NCBI GenBank assembly: GCA_963920665.1
Contig: OY987271.1
Span: 13,209,350 to 13,273,349 of the forward strand
DNA: 64,000 nt
Source: Straminergon stramineum
Lineage: Eukaryota > Streptophyta > Bryopsida > Hypnales > Calliergonaceae
Reading direction: 5' to 3'
Below are positions 12,346 to 24,566 of the stretch, in pieces. How positions within the stretch are numbered: position 1 is the first letter of the stretch; the number at the start of each line of letters is the position of its first letter. Below the pieces are notes generated by a model, which did not search any database, was not told the DNA's origin, and worked only from the letters and a program-made list of their open reading frames with translations. The translations under genes and the position numbers were made by a program.

Positions 12346-13834
12346 GATGGACCATCATAAATAATAGCAAAAAGAAACCTGGATATGGGGGAGAAACATT
12401 GGCATTACAACTTTCCACTTCTATTTCACTTGCTTTCAAATAAAATCATAAGACCACTATGATATGGTCTAGAATGTGGAATTAGATTTTGAGTTGTTTC
12501 TTTATGGTTCCAAAAATATGTCTACATTGTTCACAAAGAAAAAAAAGGAATGGGCCAAAAGGGAAAAAAGGAATCAAAAATACAAAAGTACATGAAATGA
12601 TTGACTTCTATTGAAACAAAAAGGGAGAACTTGAAATGCTTACATTCTACCATTGCATAATAATATTATAGAGGTTACTTTAGAAGTGTCCCAAGTCTTC
12701 TTCTAATTTCTTCGAGTTTGCTCTACATTGAACATGAAATCAACTTTTTTACACAACCCTAAACCCTTTTTGGGTGGAAAAGGTCATAAATGCAAACAAA
12801 CATGATTGTTGCAGAGCACATTGAAATGAACAACAAATTAAGCATATGCACATCAAATCAAAAGATTGTTATCTTTGATGAAGACATTGTTCAAACCATC
12901 AAGGGTGTTTGAATTCTATCATTTCTTTTTTTCGCATACCAATCCTTGAAAATTAGTCACCCACAAGATACAAGTTATTTCTAAATGGACAAGTGGGACA
13001 CCTTGGAAATCATCATTCTTAGATGTTGTAAATTGTTAAGTTACAAATTATAGATGCGGTACGGTCTTGGGAAGTAAACTTTCCAAGGAGGACCACCCCT
13101 TCTTATACTACAAAATTTATAGGATGAAGAGATGCTCTTCTATCTTGTATAGAGAGTTTCTATCATTTATGGACTCAAAATTAGCCACCCCAATGTTAAA
13201 AGATGAAGAAGCATAACAAACAAATCCTTATACAATGTACGATTTCTTTGGCTAAGTATTCTATAGAGGACATTCAATATGTTCTTGTAAAAGCTATCCA
13301 AGGTTTACTTAAACTTTTGTATACAAAAAATAATCTCTCTCCAAAGAGACAAAACGTCAAGTTCGGTCACTCTAATAGGTGAGTAGGAAACATCATTTAA
13401 TTCCCAAAGTTTTGGAGATGTACTATAAAGGTTTAGACGGTCAGTATTGAATTTTGTATGGAAATGTATGAGATGCAAGGTTTCACCACACACATTTCCG
13501 TACGAAATTCAATATTGATTTCCTATAACTCTCATGGACCATCCCCTAAACCTTGAGAATGAAATCACCTTCCCTCCCACATACCACAGGAAATTAGCTT
13601 AATGTTTGTTTTTGTTTTTTGTAGGTTGGCTACAAGAACCAAACCAAATTGATCTCATTGGGGATCAAACTCGAGACCTCCACAAGAACAATGACTTCTA
13701 GGAAGCCAATAACTTCCATGCATCACCCAAAGATGCCTTGAAGATCCTAAGGTCCTAATGAAGTGACTCATTCTTGGATTTTAAAAGTAGAATTCGTTAT
13801 ACTTGTTAAAACTTCTTTAGATTGGAAGGCACGC
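12346..13834. other. Non-coding stretch
   Basis: AT-rich, no supported gene or clear repeat. The longest ORF (13,305-13,493, minus) has no recognisable feature. Confidence 0.4.
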
Positions 13835-15600
13835 CCCCACCCGTAGTCACCCCCCATTCCACCAAATTGAACTCAACAAAACCAAGTCAAAAGACCATGC
13901 CTCCACCCGCGATTGCCTAGGACCTGAACTCACCCCACCTGTGGTCGCCTAGGACTAGAACTCGCCCTCCACTTGCAATCGCCCTGTGACGACCCTCATC
14001 AAGAGGCGTGCCCGTGCCACCTTAGTGAGCAAGGGGGACGTTGGAGGTGACTCCCCAATCTTTGCAAGAGATGAGGTGAGGGGGACTAGGAGTTCCAAGC
14101 GATCAGAGCGTTGTAGCACTTTGATCCGGATGAATTAGGGGGTGTGTTGCACATGCTTGGAAAGCTTGTGAGAAGACGCATCCATGGGTTTAAAGAATGT
14201 GAGAATCCAAGTTGAGAGTCAAAAGTTATAGCTCCTCAAAGTTGGCAATGTCCTGGCCGCGTCCCAAGGCATAGGGACTTGGGAAACAAGGTTTGGGAGG
14301 ATTCCTTTGAGCCAAATAGGGCATACCACATATCATTGGAAAGCTAAGGAAGCAAGCTTTCTACAATGCTAAGGTTCATGAAGTGATGAGTTGTGAGGTA
14401 AAAGTTATGGGCATCCAAAGAGGGTGGAATCCCGGAGAACTACACCTCCCGAGGGACTCGTACCTTTGGAGGGCCAGAACTTCCTCAATTATTTGTTGCA
14501 TTGGGGAAAGTGGATAGTCCACAGTGATCTACAAAAAATATAGATCACAAAAATAGGCTCACATTTGAGATTTGGAGCTATGAGCTAAAAGTTATCCTGA
14601 TGGAAAGATCGGGAGTCTTTGGAGGTCCGATTTGCAAGATACCACTTGGAATTGGGTGGTCTTCCAAGATGGGGAGCACCTTGGGGGTTCCCAGTGACCT
14701 CTAGTATGGGTGGGGGGGGGGTGTTGTCAAATCCCGCAGAGAGTACTATGAGGAGGGGTGGTTTCCCTCTTCACTCCCGAATGGTGCCATGGTGAGCCAA
14801 AGTGGCGCTGAGCGGTGAGGTTAGTAGTGGAGCCTCATCACCACTTGTGTGTTACTGAGGAGTACTTGTACACTCCTTGATCCCGATTGGGTGGTATCCC
14901 GCTCTACACTAAGCTATGGTGTAGGTTCTGATTAGTGAGTCCCAAAGTAAGTTTGGTTGGGCCTAGTGGGAAGTTGAATCCCATTCAAGGGTGGTTACCA
15001 CCGGTGAGGAGTAGTTCCTCCACCAAGTGCTTAGACATCAATGGAAGTTCTATCCCATGTCATCAAATGACATGCCCGGTGTTTTGTGGGAGTTAAGAGT
15101 TAGATTGAAAGTGTTGGGAGTCATGGAGGAATGGGGAATCCCATGACTTGAGTTGGAACCTAACATTGTGGATGCATGGCATGTGCAATGTTAGGAGAGC
15201 GTGACCCTTGGTGTCACTAAAGGGTGAAGTGTTTGGAAAGTACTAGAAGGTGAACTTGAGGTGGTAAGTGTCACTAAGAGGCATGTCACGCCTCCATTCT
15301 ACCGAATTGGGATCAACAACACTAAGACTTGAACTCAGCCCTATCCGCGGTCACTCAGGACCTGAACTCGCCCCCACCCACTCGCACACTCCATTCCACC
15401 AAATTGGGCTCAACAACACCAAGCCAGGAAACCAAGCCCCCACCGACGGTTGCCTAGGACCTGAACTCGCCCTCCACCCGCAGTCGCCCCCCATTCCACG
15501 AAATTGGACTCAACAATACTAAGCCAAAAGACCACGCCCCCACCTACGGTCACCCAAGACCTAAACTCGCCCCCCACCAGGAGTCGCCTCTATTTTAAAG
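13835..15600 (+). repeat. GC-rich ~100-bp minisatellite, interrupted by solo LTR B
   Basis: Units of roughly 100 bp begin with CATTCCACCAAATTG at 13,855, 15,295, 15,392 and 15,492. Each contains CTCAACAA, a CCTAGGACCTGAACTCGCCC block and the CCCGCAGTCGCC motif seen in the leaders elsewhere. Removing the solo LTR at 13,985-15,288 joins the first unit to the rest. No gene follows it closely. Confidence 0.6.
13985..15288 (+). mobile_element. Solo LTR B (1,304 bp)
   Basis: Begins TGTGACGACCC and ends GGCATGTCA. Flanks are CGCCC on the left and CGCCT on the right, a 5-bp duplication with one change. Similar along its length to LTRs A and C, with a run of about 10 G near 14,711. Inserted in the GC-rich minisatellite. 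Confidence 0.75.
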
Positions 15601-16308
15601 TTATGTCAAGCCAGGAACCAATGTAGCAGAAGATGTGAGCCATTTCCAACTCTAATGAAGTCACACTTAATTGCATCTTCCATAGACTATAATTGACCTG
15701 TCCTTCAATGTTGGTAGTTAGTTAATACTACATAATGAGTCTATAAATACAGAAATTTTAGTATGACTAATTAGACAAATTGAAGAGGGTTTTCCAAAAG
15801 TAATGTACTTCTATTTTTTAGGGTGGATAAAATGACAAATACATGTGAGTTGCTTTTCATTATATGTCGTAAAAAAGTTTGAACTCCTAAACCTTGTACT
15901 TGTAAGATATAAACCATTCAAAGTGTCATTTCCTAATTTTTTAATCTTTAATAAATTCAATATTCATTCACCCCTTCAAATGTGTTTTAAATCCCCTTGA
16001 TGTATCATGGCGAGGACTATATTGAAATTTCTATGTTGGCGGATGGAAAATGAAATGATAAGGAGAAGGGCTTCCCCAAGTCTCCATTTCGTAAACTATT
16101 TCTTATGTAGATAAAAAGATTTCTTCTTCATGCATCCCACGGTGTTAGTATTTGTTTTGTACATGGTTTCCCCCAAAAGGGAAGGTCTAGTTTAAATGTA
16201 CTCCCTCCAAAAATTAAAATAGGAAATGGTTACGTTGAATTTGACATGACCACAAGGATGGATGAAGGAGAAATGAAATGTTAGGAAGAAGGGCTTTTCC
16301 AAATCTCC
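15601..16308. other. Non-coding, with a short duplication
   Basis: No gene seen. About 50 bp at 16,050-16,100 (AATGAAATGATAAGGAGAAG, then GGCTTCCCCAAGTCTCC) is repeated at 16,272-16,308 and continues at 17,629 on the far side of solo LTR C. The duplication is therefore older than the insertion. Confidence 0.5.
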
Positions 16309-17623
16309 TGTCACACCCCTATCTCCTTGGGGTGCCTGAAGTGCCTTAGTGAGCAAGGGGAACTTTGGAGGTGACTTCCCAAGCCTTGCAATAGGCTAAG
16401 AAGGGAGAAATGAGAGTCTCTCGAGCAAACAGGGCACAATGTCGCCTTGGTTAAGAAGGGCATAGTGGCATGTCATACATGCTTGGAAGTCTCTTGAGAA
16501 GAAACTTCTAACCATCCAAAGAACGTGTGATTTAGACTATGAGGCTAGAAGTTATGGCCATTCAAAGTTGGGGGTGTCATGATGGCGCCAGGACACTCAA
16601 AAGCTAGGTGTAAGGGGTTTTAAGGAATCATCCAACTAAGCATGGCATGTAGCATATCATTGGAAAGCTACAAAGACAGAGAACCTAGAATGCCAAGCAT
16701 TACGAGGTTCTAAGCCATGAGCCAAAAGTTATGACCAAGAGAAGGGCCATGGTGAAAGTGTGACGCTACTCCTAATGAACCCGAATCTTTGGAGGGCCAT
16801 AACTTTGTGAGAACTTGTCTAAATGGAACAAGTAAGCAGTCCATCGACATGTAATCATCGCGTAGATATCCTAAATGGTCTCGTATGTGAGATTTGAAGC
16901 CTTGACAACAAAGTTATGCCGTTTGGAAGTTTGGGAGTCCAAACGGAGTGGGAACTTGGGGATTTCGATTGGAAATGGGTGGTCTTCCAAAACCCAAGGG
17001 GGTTTGGGAAGTCCCTTTGACCCACAAGGGGGGGGGGGCTACCGAAGACTACAGAGAGTACTATAGGAGGGGTTGGTCTCGCTCCTTACTCCCTCTTGGA
17101 GCCTTGGTGAGTCCCGGTGACTCATGGGTGGTGATGTAACTTCACCACCGGCTTCAAGGTTCCTTGGGACACTTGTGTGTGTGTCCCAGGGCATTGGTTG
17201 GTTGGAGTCCCACTCCTTACTAGGCCTTTGGTCATGTGTCCCGAGTTGTGAGTCCCGATTAGTGTTGGCGTGAAAATAGCAAGTGCACAACGGGCCTAGT
17301 ATGAAGTAGGGTGACAACCAAGGGCGGTTAGGACTGTGGTCACTAGTGCCACCATGAGTCTTAGCATAGTAACATGGAAGTTCCATTCCATGTCACCAAA
17401 TGTCATGCCAAGTGCCACGAGTGGTGTGTGTGCTAGAAGTCCTAGGCACCAGGACTTAGCTATGTGAGTTGGAAATGGGAACTAATGTTGTGAGTACATG
17501 GCATGTGAAATGTTAGTTAGTTAAACCTAAGTGATATTGGTATTGGAGCATGGTGAGCCCTAAAAGCTGTGAAGGGCTCTTGAAGTCTGGTTGAAGTTGT
17601 AAGGTGTTACTAGGGCCGCGACA
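16309..17623 (+). mobile_element. Solo LTR C (1,315 bp)
   Basis: Begins TGTCACACCCC and ends GGCCGCGACA. The flanks are TCTCC on both sides, a perfect 5-bp target duplication. Homologous to LTRs A and B, with a run of about 10 G near 17,029. This is the best-preserved insertion of the three by its duplication. Confidence 0.8.
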
Positions 17624-17814
17624 TCTCCACTTCCTAAACCAATTTGTTTTCTTTATTATTTAATTAACTTTTGATTACTTAGTATTGAATGCCTTAGTTT
17701 TAATATTTTTTGGAGTTATTCCTCATAAAAGGGGGGAGTGGTACTTGAAAAGTTTGAACACCTTCCCTCCAATTTGTAAGGGGGGAAAGTCAAACTTATG
17801 TTTTCTGGCCTCCT

Positions 17815-18172
17815 AATCTGCGGTCGCCCCATACGCAGCCGCCCCCATCGTCATGAACTGGAAGACCTTTCTGAATTTGAGACCCACGGTCACCTCATTA
17901 CCCACGGTCACCCAAGAAATGACCTATAGTCACCCTATATGCAACCGCCTCCTATACCTGCACTCCCCCTATACTTGAGGTCTCCTTCTAAAAACTCTAA
18001 TTTTTCCTAAATGGCAATTTCTGGACAGTGGGACCTAGACCCGGAGTCGCCCAAGACCCGCACACACCCTCTTCCCGCACGTGCCCTAGGCGACTTCAGG
18101 TACTTAAGGGGATACTAGATTCCCAAGTCGCCACTTTCTTCGTCGCACGGCACCTTTCATCCATCTTGAAGC
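17815..18172 (+). repeat. GC-rich leader, locus C
   Basis: Degenerate units such as ACCTGCACTCCCCCTATAC and GACCCGGAGTCGCCC, followed by CACCTTTCATCCATCTTGAA at 18,151-18,170, which is the complement-equivalent of the block upstream of the kinase and copy B. It precedes copy C by about 130 bp in the same orientation. Confidence 0.55.
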
Positions 18173-18305
18173 GTTTGACTGCCGGTTCGTCGGTTGGAAG
18201 TTTAGGCACCAACAGGTGTTGTGGCTTCCACGTTTACAAATTCATTTCTTTGGTTATATTATCAACAAAAGTCTAGTTCTCTTTACAGTAGAGTGACACG
18301 TCAAG

Positions 18306-19870
18306 ATGATGAAGAAGAAAGGAAATCGCCATAGCAGGCAACTACATGCCCTTCTTAATTCAACGACTAAGGCATATCGGGGATGGCGTCATGTAAATTC
18401 TGATTGGACCTTGATGACTTGCAAGTTATTTGTGGATTGGTGCCATATCGACAAGCTATTCCCTTACCATCGACACATTCACCATGTAAAGCAAAACCAA
18501 GCAAATCTTTATTATTGCAAGGATGATGCATTTGTCCATAGATGTATTGAAGTGTACTGAGCATTGTACGGAAAGTGAAAAATTCCACGGAGCGAAGTCT
18601 CAATGGGCATATGCCAAATGGTATATGTAGAATTACAATTGGGGAAAACAGTAGATTGAATGACCTTCAAGACATCCAAGAATGTCACCCTTCCAACTAC
18701 GAAAGACATTCCAAGAGTGGGTCCTTCAAATAATCCTTGGGATGGGCTAGGGCCCAAAAAAAACATTATAGGAGTGGCAGATGAGGATTACGTTTGGTCA
18801 ACGTCAACTAGAGAATCGGACTCCGATGAAGAGCCATTGCCTAAACCCAAGGACTGGATCGGAGATACATCAATGGAAGAAAACTTATCGTTGGTAGTAT
18901 TAGAAGAAGGCAACATGCAATGGACCATAGCAATGTATGGAGAACCTTTTATGTCTGTGGAACCAATAGGGGTCCGTCATCCCGAAGATGACAAAGTGTT
19001 CCATTATGTGTAAGCTCACTTGTAGGAAATTAATGAAAATAGGTTGGATGGAGAGAGTGAAGCCAAAGAAGAGATTCCTCTGACCTTGATGAAATTGCCT
19101 TCCATGGAAGTATTGCCTGAAATGGAACAAGAACATCAAGGTGTACTTGGAGAAGACAATAATCAATGAACAAAAGAATCCTATGAAGTGGACTAGTGGA
19201 GTTGGAGATGCTTTTAAAGGATCTCGAAGAAAAAGAAAGGGAGTGTGAGATCATCGAGAAGCAGAGTGCTCAAGAGATTCAGATTGAAGATGTAGGCACC
19301 TTCAAAGAACTAATTCAAGCTAGACAAACTCATTTGGCAGCCCAACAAAGAGAAATGGAACAACTGGAACAATTTTACTTCAAATTCAATAAGGGAGAAG
19401 ATAGAGGATCCAATTCAAATGTCAATCCTCTTCTGGATGAACGGCTTCAAACAATAATGGGAAAATGTAGGATGGAAGAAAACAACCTTGCCATTGAAAA
19501 AGGAGGTGTGGAAAAGGCAAGATCGACATTGAACCGCTTGAAGGAGATGAAGGATGCAAATCCTATTGACTGGTCGTTGTAGTCGGATTTATTGTCTGTG
19601 GATGTTGAAGATTTGTCATCCACTACAGAAATAGAGAAGTTGAAGATGAAGTTAGCTTCTGTGAAAAGATTGGAAGAGATGTTGGAAGAAAAGATGTCGT
19701 GGCCAAAGGCACACATCAGGTTCATGTCATTGTTCAAGAAGTGGTGGATCCAAAATAAGATGTGGAACTATGACCTAACTCTTTTGAAGAGAGAAGAGAG
19801 AGTGGCAAGAGCCCAAATAGAACTAGAAAAGAAGAAAATGGAAGAACAAGGGGAAATGGATGGAATATAA
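18306..19870 (+). pseudogene. WCHI/coiled-coil protein gene (family copy C)
   Basis: Seen: first frame from an ATG at 18,306 carries KAYRGWRHV, LFVDWCHIDKLFPYHRH and NLYYCKDDAFVHRC, matching copies A and B position by position. It continues with stops through an acidic part (ESDSDEEPLP) to about 19,180. After a frameshift near 19,185 another frame encodes two strongly charged helical blocks (19,196-19,582 and 19,592-19,870, same frame, split by one TAG), likely coiled coil. No RING finger follows. At least six stops plus the shift make it a pseudogene. The family function is not recognised. Confidence 0.55.
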
Positions 19871-20734
19871 ATTAGGTGGCTTTTGTTTCTTTTATGACTA
19901 TGTACTTCTTCCAAGATATATGAAGAAAAAGGTTTTGTCCTTATTTTTGTTGAAATACAAGAACGGTGCTTTTTTTTTTGTGAATGAAAATGTGATTGCA
20001 TTTGGATCCAAACATTTGAATTTTTGACAAATTTTGATGATTTCAAGTTATGTGAATGTTAATTTCTTGCAAAATTTGTGTAGTGTTTTAAAAAAAAAGA
20101 ATTCTAGTAACTTTGAATCTACACAAAGAACCCTCAATAAATTTAAGTTGCATCATCCATGAGAGTTTCAACATAAGTTCATATAGTTGCATTTTTCTAT
20201 ATTTTAACATATGGTTTGAACATATTGTAAACGACAGCGTCCCCATGCTCTTGAACCCATGAATGTATGGACTCTTCTTGAGATTTATAATTTGGGAAAA
20301 AAACATCATAAAAAGGTACTCAAAAGAATACTTTTGGAATTGATAGAGAAATGGAAGTTATACATTTTGAGTTGTGGATTCCATGCATATGGTTTGATCA
20401 ACCAATGTTGTCCCCCATTTTTCATTTTAATTTGAAAGAGAAAGTTCTTAATTTTTTCCAAATTTGAGTACAAGCTAATTCTATTTATTTTTTTATTAAG
20501 TTTGTTGGAATGTATTTGAAATGAGTTTCCCTTCATGTGGTAGTTTAAAAAAAAAAATTGTACTCTTCAAGTTTATGACCATATTCCTAAAAAAAAATTT
20601 TGAAGTATCTATAAATACCAAGTCAAACCCTCGGATAGGGTTTAGGGTTTAAGAAAATATCTATCTAAACTAGGATGACTTTCATTTAGAAATTCAACAA
20701 TGGAACGCTAACACGTTAACAGAAATGGCCTTGG
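19871..20734. other. Non-coding, AT-rich
   Basis: Several A- and T-runs, no supported gene. GGGTTTAGGGTTT at 20,638-20,650 is a very short telomere-like stretch of no clear meaning. Confidence 0.4.
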
Positions 20735-20985
20735 GTCCTAAGCATAAGCGCAATCGCCCTTCAAGTACCCGAAGTCGCCCCTTAAGACCCATGGTCACAC
20801 ACCCCTTCTACCCGAAGTCGCCCCGCCCTAGACCCGCAGCCGCCCCCCTTCTACCTGCACTCGCCCCCCCTAGACCTGCATTTGCCCCCCCTAGACCCAC
20901 AGTCACCCTTTCATCCACACGCGCACTTCTAGTACGAACCGTCAACCCATAGTCGCCCACGGGGCAATTGCACCTGTGACGAGGT
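20735..20985 (+). repeat. GC-rich leader, hAT locus
   Basis: The clearest array of the leader type: units of about 21-24 bp close to CCTAGACCCGCAGTCGCCCC. It precedes the hAT transposase pseudogene by about 300 bp in the same orientation. Confidence 0.6.
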
Positions 20986-21279
20986 CGCCCGTTTCCTACA
21001 CCCATTCTTGCTCTCAGTGGGTGACTTGCAATGCTAGCAGGACTATAGTATAAAGATGAAGGACCGGACTTTAATTTTCACCTTGCTTCGAGGATGAACT
21101 CATGACTTGAATCTTCGAAAGAGGCTTCTTGCGGATGTTTGGTTCTTTGGAGGGCAACGACTTGGTTTGAGTGGTTTAAAAGACTGTTCAAAGCAAGTGG
21201 CTTTGCCATTCTTTTTTCTAAATCAAGGCTCTAATTCATATGATAATATTGTTTTAAGAACTCATAGGCGAGGGATAAT

Positions 21280-24200
21280 ATGGCTAGTCGGGGTGAGGGG
21301 AGGAAGACTACCATTAACGATACAAGGAGAGCCACAAAGGAGTGGGACCCTTGGTTGCTTGTAGACACTGATCGTTAGTTTGCAGGAAATACACGAACAT
21401 GCCTTTTTTGTGGGTGGACCTCCGTGTTTGTACGAAAGAGGGCATTCTATCACTTTGGATTTGGCAGCAGGACCGCATCGGAGCGATGTAAGAAAATCCC
21501 ATGGGCAGGATTGCAAAAGTTTAGGACTTGTAGTGGGGTTGTTCCGAAGGAAATGAGCTTTGAACAAATGCATGAGGAGGTTCTAGAATTTGATGTTGTG
21601 GATGAGACTGTGGTAGAGCCTATGTTGGACGGGGGTAGGGAGAGGTCAAAGGAGCCTAGTGCTACAAATGAACCAGTGCTTCCTAATACAGATTCAATAG
21701 ATTCCACTCCTCAAATAATTTTGAGGAGGAATAACCCTTCCATTTCTAGGCAAACTAGCATGGATGAGGCATTACAAAGTAGCACGAGAGCAAAGTTGAA
21801 TACCACATGGGCTTCCTTCTTTTATGAGGCTAGCATCACGTTCAATATTGTGCGCCATCTTGCCTTTATGAAAGTAGTGAAAGAGACAGCGACATCAAGA
21901 CTACAATACCAACCGCCCTCATACAATGCTTTGCGTACAAGAATGATAGAGCCAAAGAAGGAAAGTGTTTCTAAAATGGTCATTGAGCGGACAAAGCACT
22001 CTATCAAAGTTTACTGAGTGACTATTTGTTCGGATGGCTGGTTTGATACTACTAGCTGTCCATTATTGAATTTAATGCTCGTGTGTCCTGCGGGGGATGT
22101 GTTTCTTGGATCAGTGGACACCATGGGGGAGAAGAAGGACATTGCATACACAACCAATATGATGGCACAATACATAGAAGAGGTTGGCCCCAAAAACATT
22201 GTCCAACTATATACGAACAATGTTGCTGTCATGATGGGGACTTTGAAGGCATTACAAGAGAAATATCCTCACATGTATACCCAAGGATGCGTAGCACACA
22301 TTTTGGACTTGCTTTTGGAAGACTAGGCAAAAGATGGCAAGGTGAAGAAAATAATATGACGTTGTACGTAGATTGTAAAGTACATCAAGAGGTACCATTC
22401 GACATTGGCTCTCTTTCGAAAGTACTCCCTAGACAAGGCATTGTGAATGCCTTCTAAAACACGCTTTACAGCGAACTTCCTCATGATATCACGTGTGGTG
22501 GAGTGTAAGTCAATGTTGATTCGAGTGATAATGGATGAGACATATGTGCAATTTGAGACTAGTTTGGAACGTCGCCAAAATGGAGATATATTGAAAATGC
22601 GAGCTCGTATAGCTTGGGAGGACATTCATTCGGAATCTTTTTGGGTGGAGTGTGATAATTTTTTGCACATGGTAGAGCCCGTCTTTATTGCTCTCTGAGT
22701 GTTTGATGGGAAAGCCCCAACAATGCCTAAGGCTTGGTTGGTTATGAAGACTCTTCAAGAGTACGTGAGGAGCTTGAAAAATGAACCTTTTTTTTCGAAT
22801 GATGAAACTGCGATGAAGTTTGAGAAGCATTTCGAGGATCGTTGGAACTTGGAAATTGATGCTCATAGACCTACACTATGCAGGGGTACTCTTAAATCCT
22901 TTCTTGATTAAAGTAGGAACCTTTTGTAAGGACAGTGTGGCCAAAAGAGCCTTAAATTAGGTGCTTCGAAGAAAGAGCGAGTCATTGGGATTATCATACA
23001 TGGAGGCATTGTAGGAGCTCACCCAGTTCAAAGAGAAGACATGCCCTTTTGACCCTTTGGAAGAGGCTCCTGATATTACATAGTGTAAACTAATGCCTCA
23101 TCAATGGTGGAATCTTGTGGGTGCTAATGTTCTCCCAAAAATTGCAATGAGAGTTCTATCTTTAACGTGCTCAATATCATCATGTGAAAGGAATTGGAGC
23201 ATGTATTCGTTTGTGCACAATAAAGTGCAAAATTGCCTAACCACATCCAAGGCAGAAGCATTGGTGTATATTTACACCAACAGTAAACTTAAGCGTGAGA
23301 AACGTGGACGCAATCCTACAATGTTCTACAAAAAGTACCTTGTGGATGGAAATACCTCGGAAGAGAATGAGGAGCCATTAGCTATAGGATCATCAGGGGA
23401 TGGCAACCTAGTCAAAATCGCTCAAGCTAATGAGAATGTTAAGTTGGTAGAAGAGCACCTACGTGAAAATATGTGGGTAGGATTGATTCATAGAGAAGAT
23501 AGTCCTCTACGGAGACACAACTATGGAAATACATTTATAGTTGAGAATAATAGGTACTACTCGGAGGAGGAGGAGGTTCAACGTGTACCGCAAAGGCCCC
23601 TGCAACCCTACTTCTTTGCTAGGGCTAGGAATGTACCTCCTCCAATAAATTCATCGCCGACGAATTGAAGACAAGTACTCCTGACAACCCCAATGAAGGC
23701 GTAAATAATCCGATGCCAACAAGAGCTCAAGAAGCAAGATCTCCAAATGTTGTAGATCAAGGTTCTACAAGGATAATGAACCTACGAAGTGCTGCTCAAG
23801 TTGCTAAGATAAATGAAAGGCAAGAGGAGGCAACACCGCCAACACACGTTGAAGATGTTGTGCATACAAGCAGTCCACTGTCTCCATTACGAAGCCCCTT
23901 AAGAACATAAAATGTAGAATATGATTTAGACTTGCCCTTACAAGCTATTATGAATCGCAATCGTACTATGCCTCTAAGTAGAGGAGGAAACGCAAACAAT
24001 GCTAGGGCGACTAGGTCTATACCAACCTGTGTGACTAGGCCACCCTTGCATAATAGTCCTCTCAGGATAGTTGATAATGAAGGCCATGCCTCTGCTCCAC
24101 AACCCACTCAACCCTCTTCAATTTCTAGCCTTGGAGAATCATCCTTGCTCATGGGTGAAGGCACAAGAGGATAGAAAAAGCAATTGAGGAAGAGGGAAGA

Positions 24201-24566
24201 AAGGTTGCAAAGAAATCCCAAATGACAAAACCATGTTGTCCAAAGATTCATCATGGATGAAGCCAATTCCACTTGAAACATCGAGCAATCCAGTAGAGGT
24301 GGACGACACCCTGCATCCAACCTTGATGGAACAACAGATGCATTGAAGTTGACTAAAAGATTGGTGCAAACTAGCGGCGATGGCATCATGGATACTAAAG
24401 TGCAGAACATGAACTCAGAGGTAGAACATGAAGTGCAAAATGAATGAGAACCAAGGGAGGACAACAAGAATGACAACCATGATGATAGTGAAAGGGTGGA
24501 GGAGTGGGATGATGATTCTGACCCTGATGCTGATGAGGTGCCTAGTAATTACATATTTTCACCGTA
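21280..24566 (+). pseudogene. hAT transposase pseudogene with acidic C-terminal tail
   Basis: Seen: from ATG 21,280 one frame runs to about 22,911 through several stops (for example 22,015-22,017 TGA, 22,324-22,326 TAG), then shifts. A BED-type finger starts with CLFC at 21,400. A DUF659-like core at 22,018-22,326 has SDGWFDTTSCPLLN and the block CVAHILDLLLED. The hAT dimerisation region at 23,093-23,300 has QWW, SISSCERNWS and the typical N-x-x-L-T-T-S-K-A-E block. The next 900 bp encode a low-complexity tail ending in EEWDDDSDPDADEVPSNY, with stops. hAT transposases cut and paste DNA with 8-bp duplications; I could not place the terminal repeats. The copy is dead. Confidence 0.8.

Noticed and set aside
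13835..15600. CRISPR-like array
   Set aside because: Units are degenerate, contiguous and about 100 bp with no constant-length unique spacers; the setting is plant nuclear DNA.
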